A stretch of DNA of 64,000 nt from CAMCXE01 sp046347475 (GCA_046347475.1 JAXMGD010000004.1:124001-188000), one strand, 5' to 3'. Counted from the first letter of the stretch, positions 43,627-54,413 are shown. A program made the numbers and translations. Notes: generated by a model not told the origin, from the sequence alone.

Positions 43627-46600
43627 GGCTTTTTTCTCGCGTTAACGGTTGCTTCGGATATAGACATCTCTTTATATGATCCTTTGGGAATCGCATCAAC
43701 GATCGCTTCATCATGACCTGTAGGTAACTTGCCTCCTGCCAGCCAAAGTGCATTGGCTCCTTCTTCCCGGCCCGTGGCCATCCTCACATTATGAGCTTTT
43801 GGATCAGCAATCTCTACCACGACCATTTCTTGTTTTTGCCAATCACCAGCTGGAATCCCTAGTTCTGTTTCAATTTTAGCCATATCGCCACCGGTTTTGA
43901 TTAACACATCGTCAAGTTGAGCTTTTGACATTACAAATTGACCATCTCTCCGTCCAACCAGCTCCCTTCCAAATGTATCCAGCGCCCATTTAGGAGCAAA
44001 ATAAGATGCACCTTCTAAAAATTTACCTATATGTGCCTCTATATAAGATTTCGGTAAATATTCAGAAACTTCAAGTCGATCGGCTTTCTCCATCGCTTGT
44101 ACACGTTTTAATTCTTGGTAGCTCTTAGATGCCTCCGAGCTACTAGGAAAATGGCCTTTTGTGTTTCGTTGAAATGTATTCCAACTATTTTCCTTACATG
44201 TCAACCCAAACGGATCCACCCACTCCGTAGGATTCGGTGCATATTGGTAATTATTCACACCACCCAACAACCCAATCGGATCTTGGCTGATAAACTGCCC
44301 GATACTCGGGTCGTAATAGCGGTGGCGGTTGTAGTGCAGGCCTGTCTCGAGGTCATAATACTGGCCTTGAAAGCGCAAATTGTTTTCAAATTCGTCTACT
44401 TCCTTGAGCGCCAAGCTGCCATAGGTTTTATAGCGGGCCTGCCAGACGATTTTGCCCTGCTCATTGGTCAGTTCTTTTGGGGTGCCGAGATGATCCAGGT
44501 GGTAGTGGTAAATCGAATCGTTTTGCGCAACGGCCAGAGGCCTAAAACTTTCTGGTTCAAAGATATAGGTTTTTACATTGCCGCCGCGAATCTCCTGGGC
44601 TAATTGATCGCCCGCCCAGATAAAATCGGTGCGGCCAAATTCATCTTGTTTGTAGATGCGACGGCCCAATGGGTCGTAGGCAAAACGTATGAGCTGGTTA
44701 TTTTTGCTAACTTCTATTAATTGATTGGCGAGGTTGTAGCGGAAAGTGGTTTGAATAACACCCGCTTTACCACGCTGTTCGTGTATTAAATTACCCCTGG
44801 CGTCATAGGTAAATTTGCGATCCGCCTGCATCAATAGTCGGTTGCCTTTGACCTGGGCGTTTTTATCGTTGCCAAGTAGGTTGCTGGCTGGATCAAAAAC
44901 GAAAGTTTCCGCTAGATCACCTTGTGTTTCTTTCAGGCGGTTGAGCTGGTCGTAGACATATTTGATTTGCCAGGCACCATCGGATACTTGGCTTAAATTA
45001 CCGGCATTATCGTACTCATAACGGCGATCAATGATGTTGGTTTGACGGTCTTTGTGCTGGGCGTGTTGCTTGACTAAACGGCCCATGGGGTCGTATTCGA
45101 AAGCACTTTGGACATCGCCTTGTTGGCGGCTTATCTCGCGGCCGAGTTCATCGCGCTCTATGCGCGTGATTTCCTGTTGGTTAAAACCAACCGATTGCAG
45201 TTGATCAAATTGATCGTAAGCATAATGAACGAATTGATTGCCAGGCAGGTGCAACTGCGTCAATGCGCCTAGTTGGTTGCGCGCGAATTCAACCACCTTT
45301 TTGCTATTTTTGATGAGCCTATTTTGCTCATCAATAAGGGTTTGTTCTTCGCGAATTAATCGCCCAAAAGCATCGTAACCAAACTCCAAATGCTGATTCT
45401 GGTTGTAGGTTTCAACGAGCTGGCCGGAGGCGTTGTAGCGGTAGCGGCTGATTTCTGTTGCCACTTCTTGATCGCTCAACCGGTAGGACTTGGCCAGCAT
45501 TCGTCCGAGCGCATCGCGCCGGTAATTAACGACTATATTATCGCCATCTGTACTACTAATTAGGTGGCCGGCTTTATTGTATTGATAGGTTTGTTGGCGA
45601 CCGTCAAAGCCAATTTCGCTGATTAAGCGTTCATTGCCGTCATAGGCAAATTCATAACGCTCTCCATTTTGGTTAATGAGCGCTATTAAATTGCGCTCTT
45701 TATCGTACTTGTATTCTAGGGTAAAACCTTCAGGGTCGGTTTTGCGAACAACTTGACTTAGGCCATCATAATCAAAACGGGTAATGCGCCCGTGGCGGTC
45801 TTTGATACTGTTGACCAAGCCATTGGCGTCATAGGCGTAATGGGCCTTTTCACCATTGTCATAGATTATGTGTATCAGTTGGCCTGCGTCATTGTATTGG
45901 TAGCGCGTTGTACCTACGTGTGCGCGGCTGCGAGCCCATACATCAGTTTGGATTAACTGCCCAAAACTATTGTATTTAAAACTTTGGCTGTGCCCTTGTG
46001 TTTGCTGGACGCGAATTAACTGGGCCTCTGCGTCCCATTCATAACGACGCACTCGGGTTTTACCCTGGCGCTCCTCCACCAACAGGCCTTGGGCGTTGTA
46101 GTTTAGATGCGTGGTTTGCCCGGCTGGATCTGTAACGGCAATTAGCTGGCCGATGGCATTGTGGTGGTAGTTCCACTGCGCACCGTTTTTATCCTGGCTG
46201 CGGCTGATTAATCCGTCTGAGTATTCAATTGAGTTGCTGTTATTGAGCGGATCTGTGACTGATATTAGGTCGCGCGCTTCATTAAAATTGTAATAGGTGC
46301 AATTGCCTTCTGGGTCTGTATAACGAATACACAAGCCATCGCGATAATCCCAGCGATGAACGCCGCCTTCTTTATCAATTTTTTGGGTAATTTGGCCGAA
46401 TTCATTATAGGTGTAGTGGTTTGTATAACCGTTGCTATCGGTGGCGCTGCTTTGATTGGTTTGCGGCTGCCAGCTAAAGCGGTAATTATAGATGCCGTCA
46501 TCACCCCAGTTGCGCAGGCAGCGTGCGGTGTTGTCCTCGCCATCCCATTGGTAGTAATAACTAAACCCGGTGGCCAGTATTCGACGGGTGAAGAGGTGAT

Positions 46601-48443
46601 TTTTGTATTCATAGCGCTCGCCTATACCAATAGCATTGCGCTGGGCAATTAAATCGCCCGCTTCACTATAGTCGTATTCGGCTACTAGTTTTTGCTGTGT
46701 TGAATGTTGATTTTTGAAAATTACTTTATTAATTCGCCCCTGTAGATTGCGCTCAAACCACAGGCTTCGGCCCCAGTTGCTGACAATTGCACATAATTGA
46801 TTATTCTCATATTCAAATTGCAATGTAAACGCTGCGGTGGGATGGAGTATTCGCTGTAAGCGCGCATGATGGGCATTGCCGGTGCGGCTAAACTCTTTGA
46901 TCGGCTCTTGTTTTTTTACTAACCGATAAACGCCATCGGCAACTTGAATGATACGTAATTGTTCGTTTATTAAATGGGTAGATTGGCCAATTTCCGGCCG
47001 CGGCATACTCAGCATGCGGCCTTCATCATCCCAATAAATGAGCTGATCGGCTTGCTCTTCGATATAGTCGCAGCCAGCGTGTGTCCAACCATGGCCTAAT
47101 CCTATATCACGGCTATGAGCGCTGCGGTAAATGCGTTTCCATTCAAAGGGCAATGGGCCAGGCAAGTTGCCGTCCACAAGGGGCAACAGTTCTTCGCCGG
47201 AGACCATACTGATGGGGCATCCCTCGGTGGTGCAGGCTGAGGCAATGGGCGAGCCTGCAGGTGATTCCGGTGTTACTTTCGCAGGCTCGACGTGTTTTAT
47301 TTCGCCCTTACTTTCGGCCTGCTTTTGTGCAGGAGCAGCTTGGGGTTGAGGCTGCGCAGCGGGTTTTGCCCCGGCGTTGTGTTGGGTTTCATCCGCTTTG
47401 TCGTATTTTGATTTGGGTGCAGGGCCAGATGATGATGGGGCGCTATCCGTTTTAATGACTTTGCGCTGTTTGCGAACGTTTAAGCTTTTTAGTTTTTTAC
47501 CAATAATCAGCAGGCTTTGACCCGCCTTTTCAAGACGGCCAAGCAGCTGCACATTTTTAGCCACCACTGCAACACCGCCCGCTCCACAAGATAAAGCCGC
47601 AATAATAATTGTGAGAATAACCTCAAACGCCAAACCACCCGCCATTTCCGTCCACTCGGTATGATGCTGTGCCTTGGCGTAATCAATGGAGAATTGTTTA
47701 AGGATGTTGCGGGTTTCTATGTCGCTCCAGATTAGATTGGCCAGCTCATAGGCATCTTCAACCTGAGCGCGGGTGATTTTGGCTGGATCGAAGCCCAGCA
47801 TTTCAATGATTTCTTTATATTCAGCTTGAACCAGGTTTTCACCCCAGCTCTTTTTATTTTGATCCCAATAGGTTTTTTTGGCGGCTTCAACCACGCGAAT
47901 TGCGCGGCGATTAACATCAATTACGTCGGCAAGGTCGTTAGCCCAAATTAAAAAATCTTTTGCCGCTTTGCCTAAGCCGGTAGCCGCTTTTTTTGCTGAG
48001 AAGGCGGCCTTTTCTGCTGCGCTGAGTTTTTCGTAATCAGCTTCTATTTTGGCTTTTTCTTTTTGTTCATCTTGAATAATCGTGCGCAGGTGCATTTGCA
48101 AACTGGTGCGCGCGGTGCGGATGGCTTGGTCGATGTTCTCCGGTTTATCTTCCGGGGCGTCGCGGGGGATAAAATATAAACGGCCTTTCCATAAATCTTC
48201 TTTTATGCGCTTGCGCATTTCGCTGATGGGCGCGTTTGGCGATGCCCGTTGGCTACTGGCGTGTTCGAGGTAAAAGTCTCGCCAGATGCTGGCTATTTTT
48301 GCGTTGCCCAAATAAGCCATTAATTGGTCTAGGTCTTGGGGTGAACGCAGGGGGGTGTCTTGCCGGTGGCTGGCACCTAGGGGGATTTGGGCGTAACAGA
48401 GAGCGAAATTGCGGCCATCGGGGAAGGTAAAAACATTCTGCAT
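43623..48443 (-). CDS. Rhs polymorphic toxin
   Basis: 1606 residues from the ATG at 48443 (AAGGA upstream). N-terminal region with coiled-coil (residues about 120-170) and one or two hydrophobic helices near 275-300 (EVILTIIIAALSCGAGGVAV). Then a DUF6531-like start (CTTEGCPISMVSGEELLPLV) and some 25 YD/RHS repeats, ending with FISQDPIGLLGGVNNYQYAP and the PFGLTC boundary near residue 1414. The last 192 residues are a variable toxin tip (GREEGANALWLAGGKLPTGH is its most distinctive stretch) of no family I can name. No PAAR seen; delivery by T6SS or as a shed cage is likely. Confidence 0.9.
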   Translation of the reverse strand: MQNVFTFPDGRNFALCYAQIPLGASHRQDTPLRSPQDLDQLMAYLGNAKIASIWRDFYLEHASSQRASPNAPISEMRKRIKEDLWKGRLYFIPRDAPEDKPENIDQAIRTARTSLQMHLRTIIQDEQKEKAKIEADYEKLSAAEKAAFSAKKAATGLGKAAKDFLIWANDLADVIDVNRRAIRVVEAAKKTYWDQNKKSWGENLVQAEYKEIIEMLGFDPAKITRAQVEDAYELANLIWSDIETRNILKQFSIDYAKAQHHTEWTEMAGGLAFEVILTIIIAALSCGAGGVAVVAKNVQLLGRLEKAGQSLLIIGKKLKSLNVRKQRKVIKTDSAPSSSGPAPKSKYDKADETQHNAGAKPAAQPQPQAAPAQKQAESKGEIKHVEPAKVTPESPAGSPIASACTTEGCPISMVSGEELLPLVDGNLPGPLPFEWKRIYRSAHSRDIGLGHGWTHAGCDYIEEQADQLIYWDDEGRMLSMPRPEIGQSTHLINEQLRIIQVADGVYRLVKKQEPIKEFSRTGNAHHARLQRILHPTAAFTLQFEYENNQLCAIVSNWGRSLWFERNLQGRINKVIFKNQHSTQQKLVAEYDYSEAGDLIAQRNAIGIGERYEYKNHLFTRRILATGFSYYYQWDGEDNTARCLRNWGDDGIYNYRFSWQPQTNQSSATDSNGYTNHYTYNEFGQITQKIDKEGGVHRWDYRDGLCIRYTDPEGNCTYYNFNEARDLISVTDPLNNSNSIEYSDGLISRSQDKNGAQWNYHHNAIGQLIAVTDPAGQTTHLNYNAQGLLVEERQGKTRVRRYEWDAEAQLIRVQQTQGHSQSFKYNSFGQLIQTDVWARSRAHVGTTRYQYNDAGQLIHIIYDNGEKAHYAYDANGLVNSIKDRHGRITRFDYDGLSQVVRKTDPEGFTLEYKYDKERNLIALINQNGERYEFAYDGNERLISEIGFDGRQQTYQYNKAGHLISSTDGDNIVVNYRRDALGRMLAKSYRLSDQEVATEISRYRYNASGQLVETYNQNQHLEFGYDAFGRLIREEQTLIDEQNRLIKNSKKVVEFARNQLGALTQLHLPGNQFVHYAYDQFDQLQSVGFNQQEITRIERDELGREISRQQGDVQSAFEYDPMGRLVKQHAQHKDRQTNIIDRRYEYDNAGNLSQVSDGAWQIKYVYDQLNRLKETQGDLAETFVFDPASNLLGNDKNAQVKGNRLLMQADRKFTYDARGNLIHEQRGKAGVIQTTFRYNLANQLIEVSKNNQLIRFAYDPLGRRIYKQDEFGRTDFIWAGDQLAQEIRGGNVKTYIFEPESFRPLAVAQNDSIYHYHLDHLGTPKELTNEQGKIVWQARYKTYGSLALKEVDEFENNLRFQGQYYDLETGLHYNRHRYYDPSIGQFISQDPIGLLGGVNNYQYAPNPTEWVDPFGLTCKENSWNTFQRNTKGHFPSSSEASKSYQELKRVQAMEKADRLEVSEYLPKSYIEAHIGKFLEGASYFAPKWALDTFGRELVGRRDGQFVMSKAQLDDVLIKTGGDMAKIETELGIPAGDWQKQEMVVVEIADPKAHNVRMATGREEGANALWLAGGKLPTGHDEAIVDAIPKGSYKEMSISEATVNARKKP

Positions 48444-49068
48444 GTGAATTCCTTGGAACAACGATTCGATTTTTGAGAGCCTCTCTGGCTCATTGCGGGC
48501 TAGGTTAACCTGCAGGTGCTGATTAGTAAATTATGCTAATCGCCATGTTTAAAGGATGGGACGAAAGTATCCCTAAAAGCGACTGCGCTACTAAAACTAT
48601 GTTCTATTGAGTCGCTGAGTGTGTTCCCGGCCTGTTATGGCCGGTGCGAGTGGGTAAAGACAGTGCTCTCTTGAGCCGGGGGGGCAATGTCGTTAAGTTG
48701 AGCCCAGTTCCCTCATCCTAGCCCTCTCGGTAACTGCACCCAGCGAGACTCTACCTCGATTTCATTCCCGATGAAATTCTACCTCCCCCATCCTTGGGGT
48801 CGTCCTGCATCCATGCAGTCGTCCCAAAGGGAGAGGGGACAGTGTGTACTAACCCCAGAGACTTTGCTTTTTAGCTCCCTCTCCCACTGGGAGAGGGTTG
48901 GAGTGAGAGTAATAAAAGGTGCAGGAAACAAGTCAAAATCCTTAACTCAATGACCTAGCTCATCAGCCCCCCTGAGCAAGGGGGAGCACAGTCTTGAGCT
49001 TCATTCGCAAGCTGATTTACTCATATAAAAAACCTCAAACCAGATCTACCTACATTCAACCGCTACAC
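48444..49068. repeat. Intergenic repeats: GGGAGAGGG-type and 75-bp module
   Basis: CCCTCTCCC/GGGAGAGGG arms near 48825 and 48880, and at 48751-48832 (minus) the 75-bp module containing GACGACTGCATGGATGCAGG and GAGGTAGAATTTCATC. No gene seen. Confidence 0.6.
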
Positions 49069-50649
49069 CTAAACAATCGGGTTAAACGCCGTTAACCGTG
49101 CCCAATTAGCCGTGCTGCCGAGGCCGTGACGGGGGAAATAATTGGGGTCGGCGAAGAGGCCCTGTTTGCCGTGCAAGGCCATGTAATTGAGGATGATGGT
49201 TTCAACCAAGAGGTTAACGTTATTAGCAGCAGAGCTTGAGCTGGTGTCTACGTCGCCGCTGGCGGCCATGTAGCCGATCTGCCGGTGGGCGTAGGTGCCG
49301 TTGACATCGGCGCGGGCCAGGCTCGGCCTGCCTCCGGGGTTGTAAACCAAGAAGAAGGAGGCCGCGCCCTGTTGGTTGTCGCCCGTCCATACCAGCTTGC
49401 CATTGGCATCTTTATCAACGTCACCGTTACTGAACACCGAGCCGTCGCTGAAGACGTAAATCATGATCGGGGTTTGGCGCAGGCGGGCGTATTCGAGGCA
49501 GGCGCCTATGCATTCACCGGCTTGGAAGTCGCGCATTTCGCCAGTGGTGCGATCCCCCGTGTGGTAGTCAAAGCCACCCATGGTGATGGTGCCCGCCCCT
49601 GCATAGCCGCTGGCGACCAGCTTCATCACCGAGGCGGTTTTGGCGTATTCGCCATTGGCGTTGAGTTCAGTTGCACTGAAGATGGTTTTTAGGTTGTCAT
49701 CGAGCAGTGGGTCGAGGCTGTTGGGGTCGCCGAATTCGGAGGTTAAATAAGCACTCTTTAAATACCCGCATTCCAAGCCTTTTTTAATAGCTTGATCTGT
49801 GGTGAGGTCTAATTTTGTCGAGCTGCGGTTGAGCTTAGCGAGGCTTAAACGGTACATGGTTTCCATCACGGATACCGTTTCGTCTTTGGCCAACAGGCCC
49901 ACCAAATCCCCCACATCCACTAAGCCGCGCGCGTCAGAGGGGCGGTCGATTTTGGTGGGGCGCACGGCGTTGTTGATCATCATGGCCGGGGCCATGGAGT
50001 TGCCGCCGGAGTCTGTGGCGCGGGAGCCGACCAGTGCCAGTAAAGAGCCGTTGGCACCGGCGCGGTTAATGCCGTACATAGGGTTATGCGGGTTATTGCC
50101 AGTGTCGTTTTCCGAGCGGGCGGCTATGGCGCAGCCGTCGGTATTGCTCCAGGTTGCGAGGGTGGAGCGCTTTTTAATGCCTTTGAGCAATGCGCTATCG
50201 CTATGAAAAGCAAGGCCCAAGCTGTTGTCGTAGAAGAACCCTGTGGTGAGATTGGCGGCATTGGTTTGGCCGGGCAACTGATCCCCCGGCAGGCCCAATT
50301 TGCGATAACCCGCTGTGCTTAAAAAATCCAACTGGCCACCGCGCCCGCCTACCAGAACGTTAGAGCCTGCGATATTGGCGCCGCCTGCTAAGTCAAAGCA
50401 AATAAACGGGATGGAGCCTGAGGCGTTGGCGTTCACACCGCAGCCTTTGGTTTTTAACGCATCTAAAAGATCGGCCGACAGCTGGGCGTGAGCGGGGCTG
50501 GCGCCCAGCAGGCTCAACACAGAACCACCGAGCAGCGTGCCCATCCCCATTTGAAAACCCTGGCTAATCAGCTCGCGCCGGGTGCGGGGTTTGGGGTGAT
50601 CGGCGAGTTTTAAGGGTTGGTTGAGACCAATTGGCGCTTTGGGTTTCAT
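49069..50649 (-). CDS. Tat-exported DUF1501-like protein
   Basis: 526 residues. A twin-arginine signal (TRRELISQGFQMGMGTLLGG) ends ASPAHAQ near residue 55. The domain looks like DUF1501/sulfatase-like proteins with FICFDLAGGANIAGSN and MGGFDYHTGDR. Function unknown in the family. The gene starts 12 nt after the LamG/heme gene stop, so the three genes 54413 to 49069 form one operon. A role as an exported partner of heme-c proteins is inferred. Confidence 0.7.
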   Translation of the reverse strand: MKPKAPIGLNQPLKLADHPKPRTRRELISQGFQMGMGTLLGGSVLSLLGASPAHAQLSADLLDALKTKGCGVNANASGSIPFICFDLAGGANIAGSNVLVGGRGGQLDFLSTAGYRKLGLPGDQLPGQTNAANLTTGFFYDNSLGLAFHSDSALLKGIKKRSTLATWSNTDGCAIAARSENDTGNNPHNPMYGINRAGANGSLLALVGSRATDSGGNSMAPAMMINNAVRPTKIDRPSDARGLVDVGDLVGLLAKDETVSVMETMYRLSLAKLNRSSTKLDLTTDQAIKKGLECGYLKSAYLTSEFGDPNSLDPLLDDNLKTIFSATELNANGEYAKTASVMKLVASGYAGAGTITMGGFDYHTGDRTTGEMRDFQAGECIGACLEYARLRQTPIMIYVFSDGSVFSNGDVDKDANGKLVWTGDNQQGAASFFLVYNPGGRPSLARADVNGTYAHRQIGYMAASGDVDTSSSSAANNVNLLVETIILNYMALHGKQGLFADPNYFPRHGLGSTANWARLTAFNPIV

Positions 50650-50661
50650 AAAGGCTCCCGA

Positions 50662-53208
50662 TCAATGTAACAGCATGACGGCACTGCCAAGGCTGGCAGC
50701 ACAGGCGGCGGTAAGGGTTTTTTTCGCGCAGTCACTGCTGCAGCTGTCCATGGTGGTGAACAAGGGCTGCAGCGCTTGATCCATTTCGGCACTGCTGGGC
50801 TGGTTGGCCAGGCTGCTGCCGTCTTCTTTCACACCGTGGGATAACAAGGCTTTGAGCAGCTGCTGTTTAATCAGCGTTTTAGACGGCTCATCAAAGTGGC
50901 TTTGGTTCATATTAAGGCCGGGGAAGAGCGCATCCCGGTAGCTGGCGGTGCTGGCCATGACGTTGCAATACTTCACTGCGAGCTGGGTGATACCCATCTG
51001 CTGGGCGGCCACAAAGCCGTCGGCCGCCGCACTGCTGGGCAGCTGTTGTTTCACCTGCTCATAGGTGTCGCGCACCACGGCTTCGGGCACATGGGTCATG
51101 CTAGAGAGAGCCGCGTTAATCTGCCCGAAGGTGCGAATACCTATGTCGGATTTGCTGGGTTTATCCGGCGCTTCTGGGGTTGCCGCCACTATGTGGGTTT
51201 CCGGTGTGCGCTGGCTGGTTTTATCGCCAATGACGTCAAAGGTGAGGTAAAACTGATCAAACCCCTGGCCCTTTTCCAGCGCCACCAGAGTGCCGATGCT
51301 CGCCAGCGGTGTGCCGGATTTGGCGTTGTAATTGGCGCTGGAAATGATGGTATCCAGGTTGGCGAAGGACTGGCCGATCATGGATTCGCGCCCGTTCACG
51401 CCGATGCGTACACCCTTAATGTGTATGTTATTCGGTGCTGCCGCTGGGTCGAGGCTGATGAAAAACGGCTTGTTAAACAGGTAGGAGTAGCTATCAAACT
51501 GCTGCACCTCAAACACCACAAAGGCTTGCGGAATAGTGTTGCCGAGCAGTTCAGAGACGGCGAAGAGCATAAAAAACTTCTGCCCCACGCCTACATCGTA
51601 ATGGGTTTTAACCTGCTGGGCGGTGAGGGGGCGTTTATGGATGGCGAGCATACGCAGGGTACCGGCCCAGCCGTAATTGCCGGACACTTCCCGCCCCAGC
51701 ACCAAAGCAAAGCTCTCATCATAGGGGCTTAGGGCCGGAGTTTCGGTGGGTTTGGCGGTGGCCACTTTCTCGCCATTCACGTACATAGTGGTGCCGTCGA
51801 CCGGTGAATAGTTAACGACTACGTGCTGCTGGGTGGCTTGTAATACCTTAGCAGCGTCCGCCGTTTGCAGGCGCTCGCCGGTGGCTTTGGCGCCTTCGCT
51901 GCGGTTGTCGAACACATAGTTGTAGATGTGTTGGCCGAGCATGAAGTTGCGGTGGTTGTCATCTCCGGCCAGGCTTACGATGCGAGCTGGGCCTTCTTGG
52001 GTGACATTACCGGGGATCACCCAGGCTTCGATGGCAAACTCGCCCGAAGCGCGCAGTTGTTTGGCGATTTTACTGCTCGCTTCCACGCTGCCCTGGGCGC
52101 GGCCATCGGGTTTAACCCCGTTCAAACCGGCATTAAATTTCACCCCCCAGGCCGCCTCCCATTGGTAGTCGCCGGACAGGCGCAGGTTGAGATCGGGCGC
52201 TACGCCGCTGGAGTCAAAGGCTATATCACCCTGGCCTTCTTTAAAGGTGTAGAGGGCAATCACATTCGCATCGAAGCGGCCTCCTGCGCTCACCACTTGG
52301 GCATTGGCAAAATCCACCACGCCACTGGCCGGTGGGCCTGCTGATGGGTCAACCTCAGGGCCTTTGGCTTTAATGTCCGCCGCCATGGCTTTGAGCGCCG
52401 CCAGTAATTCATCGCCGCTGCGGGTGCAATCGCTGTTGTACCAGCAGTTGTGTTTCATACCGGCGACTTTTTGGTAAAAGCCGGACAACTCCGGGTTATC
52501 CAAATTGATCTTGGGTTTGGCGGCAGCGTAGGCCACAGCTATGTCCGGGGAGGCGAAATAGGGCTGTTGTTGCTGGGCTTGCAAGGCTTCCGGGGTATGA
52601 CAACCGACGCAGTATTTGCGCAGAATCGGGCTGTACAGCAGGGCAAAGCTGTCCGTACTGGTGGGAAATTGCAAGCTGTCGAGCTTGGCGAGGGTTTTTG
52701 GCACCTGCAAGACAATTTCCGTGGCCGCACTGGGGGCGCCTTTTTCGGCGGCGGCCCAGTTTTCAATTAAGAGTTTGATGGCGTCGGCACAGACTTGGCT
52801 GCTGGCAGCCCAGCAGTTGTGCCCGGCGGGTGTCGCCGTCATTTTAGCCACCAGAGCGGATTTGCTCGGCGTGGTTAAATCCACCACCGCCAGTGTCGCG
52901 TCATAGGCGTTCTGAATATTTTGGCTATCTAAAAATTTGCGCGGCGCCGTGCCTGTGGAGCCGTGGCAGTTGCCACAGGTGCGATTGGCCAGGTGCGACC
53001 AGAAATTGTCGATATACCGCTGCACCTGCTGGTTGGGCACCTTGCCGCTGTATTGAGCGACGGTGGCCTCGTCTTTAATAACCGGTGCAGGCGCGATGCG
53101 CTGAGTGCGTTTACCACTGCCGCCGCTGCAGGCCTGGGTGAACACCAGGATCAAAGCGAGCCCCGCGCACAGGCTGATTCGTTGCAACATCGAGGAATAA
53201 AGGGCCAT
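50662..53208 (-). CDS. Lipoprotein with two CxxCH heme modules and a LamG domain
   Basis: 848 residues from the ATG at 53208 (AAAGGTGA upstream). Lipobox TQAC near residue 27. Two repeats of CxxCH then HNCW then Cys: CGNCHGS...HNCWAASSQVC and CVGCHTPEA...HNCWYNSDC. Residues about 300-520 are a LamG/concanavalin-like domain (FAIEAWVIPGNV, TMYVNGEKVA, YGWAGTLRML). A C-terminal helical part follows. It may transfer electrons while binding a glycan or surface polymer. The gene overlaps the upstream heme gene by a few bases. Confidence 0.75.
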   Translation of the reverse strand: MALYSSMLQRISLCAGLALILVFTQACSGGSGKRTQRIAPAPVIKDEATVAQYSGKVPNQQVQRYIDNFWSHLANRTCGNCHGSTGTAPRKFLDSQNIQNAYDATLAVVDLTTPSKSALVAKMTATPAGHNCWAASSQVCADAIKLLIENWAAAEKGAPSAATEIVLQVPKTLAKLDSLQFPTSTDSFALLYSPILRKYCVGCHTPEALQAQQQQPYFASPDIAVAYAAAKPKINLDNPELSGFYQKVAGMKHNCWYNSDCTRSGDELLAALKAMAADIKAKGPEVDPSAGPPASGVVDFANAQVVSAGGRFDANVIALYTFKEGQGDIAFDSSGVAPDLNLRLSGDYQWEAAWGVKFNAGLNGVKPDGRAQGSVEASSKIAKQLRASGEFAIEAWVIPGNVTQEGPARIVSLAGDDNHRNFMLGQHIYNYVFDNRSEGAKATGERLQTADAAKVLQATQQHVVVNYSPVDGTTMYVNGEKVATAKPTETPALSPYDESFALVLGREVSGNYGWAGTLRMLAIHKRPLTAQQVKTHYDVGVGQKFFMLFAVSELLGNTIPQAFVVFEVQQFDSYSYLFNKPFFISLDPAAAPNNIHIKGVRIGVNGRESMIGQSFANLDTIISSANYNAKSGTPLASIGTLVALEKGQGFDQFYLTFDVIGDKTSQRTPETHIVAATPEAPDKPSKSDIGIRTFGQINAALSSMTHVPEAVVRDTYEQVKQQLPSSAAADGFVAAQQMGITQLAVKYCNVMASTASYRDALFPGLNMNQSHFDEPSKTLIKQQLLKALLSHGVKEDGSSLANQPSSAEMDQALQPLFTTMDSCSSDCAKKTLTAACAASLGSAVMLLH

Positions 53209-53210
53209 GA

Positions 53211-54413
53211 TCAATCACCTTTGCAATAAACGGCGGCTGTAGCGAACAGGGATTTCAGGTGGTATTGCTCGGCCTTAAAGGTGTTAACCATACCGGCCAA
53301 CGCCGTTAAATCGTCCTTACTCTCAGGCCCCCGCAGGCACACCTGCTGGAAGACTTTTTTCGCCTGACACTGGCTGAAGGCTTCGGAGTTAGCTAACTCT
53401 TTACCCAATTCAGCCGCCCCACTGCCGTGGCCAGTGCCCGCTCCCCAGCCGAGGCTGGCGTTTTGGCCCGCGCGCCAGTAGTTATCCCAGGTGTCGTTGG
53501 TGGTCACATAGCCATAGGGGAAGGTGGTGTTGTTTATGTGGTACTTGGCGACCACACGGGTTTTGGTTTTAGGGTCCGTCACACCTTCGGCGTTGTAGCG
53601 GATGCGGCCGTTCTCGCCCGTGGTGTCGGCGTCGGCGTCGAATTCGTAGTTGTAATAGGCAAAGGCCTGCGCCAATGGGTCCATACCGTTATGGCAGCCC
53701 ATGCAGCCGGTGAGGAACAGGCGGGAATCACCGCCGGGGGAGCGCGAGACATCCTGGCGGATGCGATCGGGCACGCGAGTCACATCGTGTAATTGCTCAA
53801 GGTCGTGGCAGAGATGGTTCATCAGGGTGAAGCGCAGCATGGCGCGGTTGGTGCCCGCGATAAAAAAACTCTTCGCCGCCGCCCGGCTGGTCATCACCCC
53901 TGCCGCCGCGCCGGTATAACCGGTTAATGAAGACTGCGTCACCTCGGTAAGCACGTCTTTAAAATTCAGGCTGCTGTTTTCCAAGGCTTCATAGTGGGCA
54001 TTGCTAGAAAGTGAGTAGGCGGGCGAGACCCCCTGCCCAACGAACAGCGCATCGTCCGATAAAATGCCGCGAAAATCTTTGTCCTTGAGGGCATACCCCA
54101 TAACCGTGGCTATGTAGTCATTCAGCGGGATAAATTGGTTTTGCTCCCGGTTGGTCCAGGGCGCCACCCAGTTTTTTAGGGTGACGCGGTAAAAGGCGTC
54201 GTTATCCATGGCCTTGTAGGCGGCCTCGGTGTATTGCTTCTGGTCGATGAGGGTTTTCATCTCCTTAAGTACCGCCTCGCTGGCGGGTATACCGGTTAGG
54301 CGGTCGTGCATTCGCTTCGCCTGTTCCCAACTATCGGCATAACTGGACGCCGCCGCCAGTACACTGGCACAGCCGAGCACAAACCCAGGCCAAAGGCGCA
54401 ATGGTCGCTTCAT
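53211..54413 (-). CDS. Exported c-type heme protein
   Basis: 400 residues. Signal peptide ends SSYADS near residue 26. One CxxCH, LFLTGCMGCHNGMDPLAQAF near residue 236, with the following DPLAQAFAYYNY motif typical of DUF1585/1588-like planctomycete-type cytochromes. Other domains unassigned. First gene of the 54413-49069 operon. Confidence 0.7.
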   Translation of the reverse strand: MKRPLRLWPGFVLGCASVLAAASSYADSWEQAKRMHDRLTGIPASEAVLKEMKTLIDQKQYTEAAYKAMDNDAFYRVTLKNWVAPWTNREQNQFIPLNDYIATVMGYALKDKDFRGILSDDALFVGQGVSPAYSLSSNAHYEALENSSLNFKDVLTEVTQSSLTGYTGAAAGVMTSRAAAKSFFIAGTNRAMLRFTLMNHLCHDLEQLHDVTRVPDRIRQDVSRSPGGDSRLFLTGCMGCHNGMDPLAQAFAYYNYEFDADADTTGENGRIRYNAEGVTDPKTKTRVVAKYHINNTTFPYGYVTTNDTWDNYWRAGQNASLGWGAGTGHGSGAAELGKELANSEAFSQCQAKKVFQQVCLRGPESKDDLTALAGMVNTFKAEQYHLKSLFATAAVYCKGD

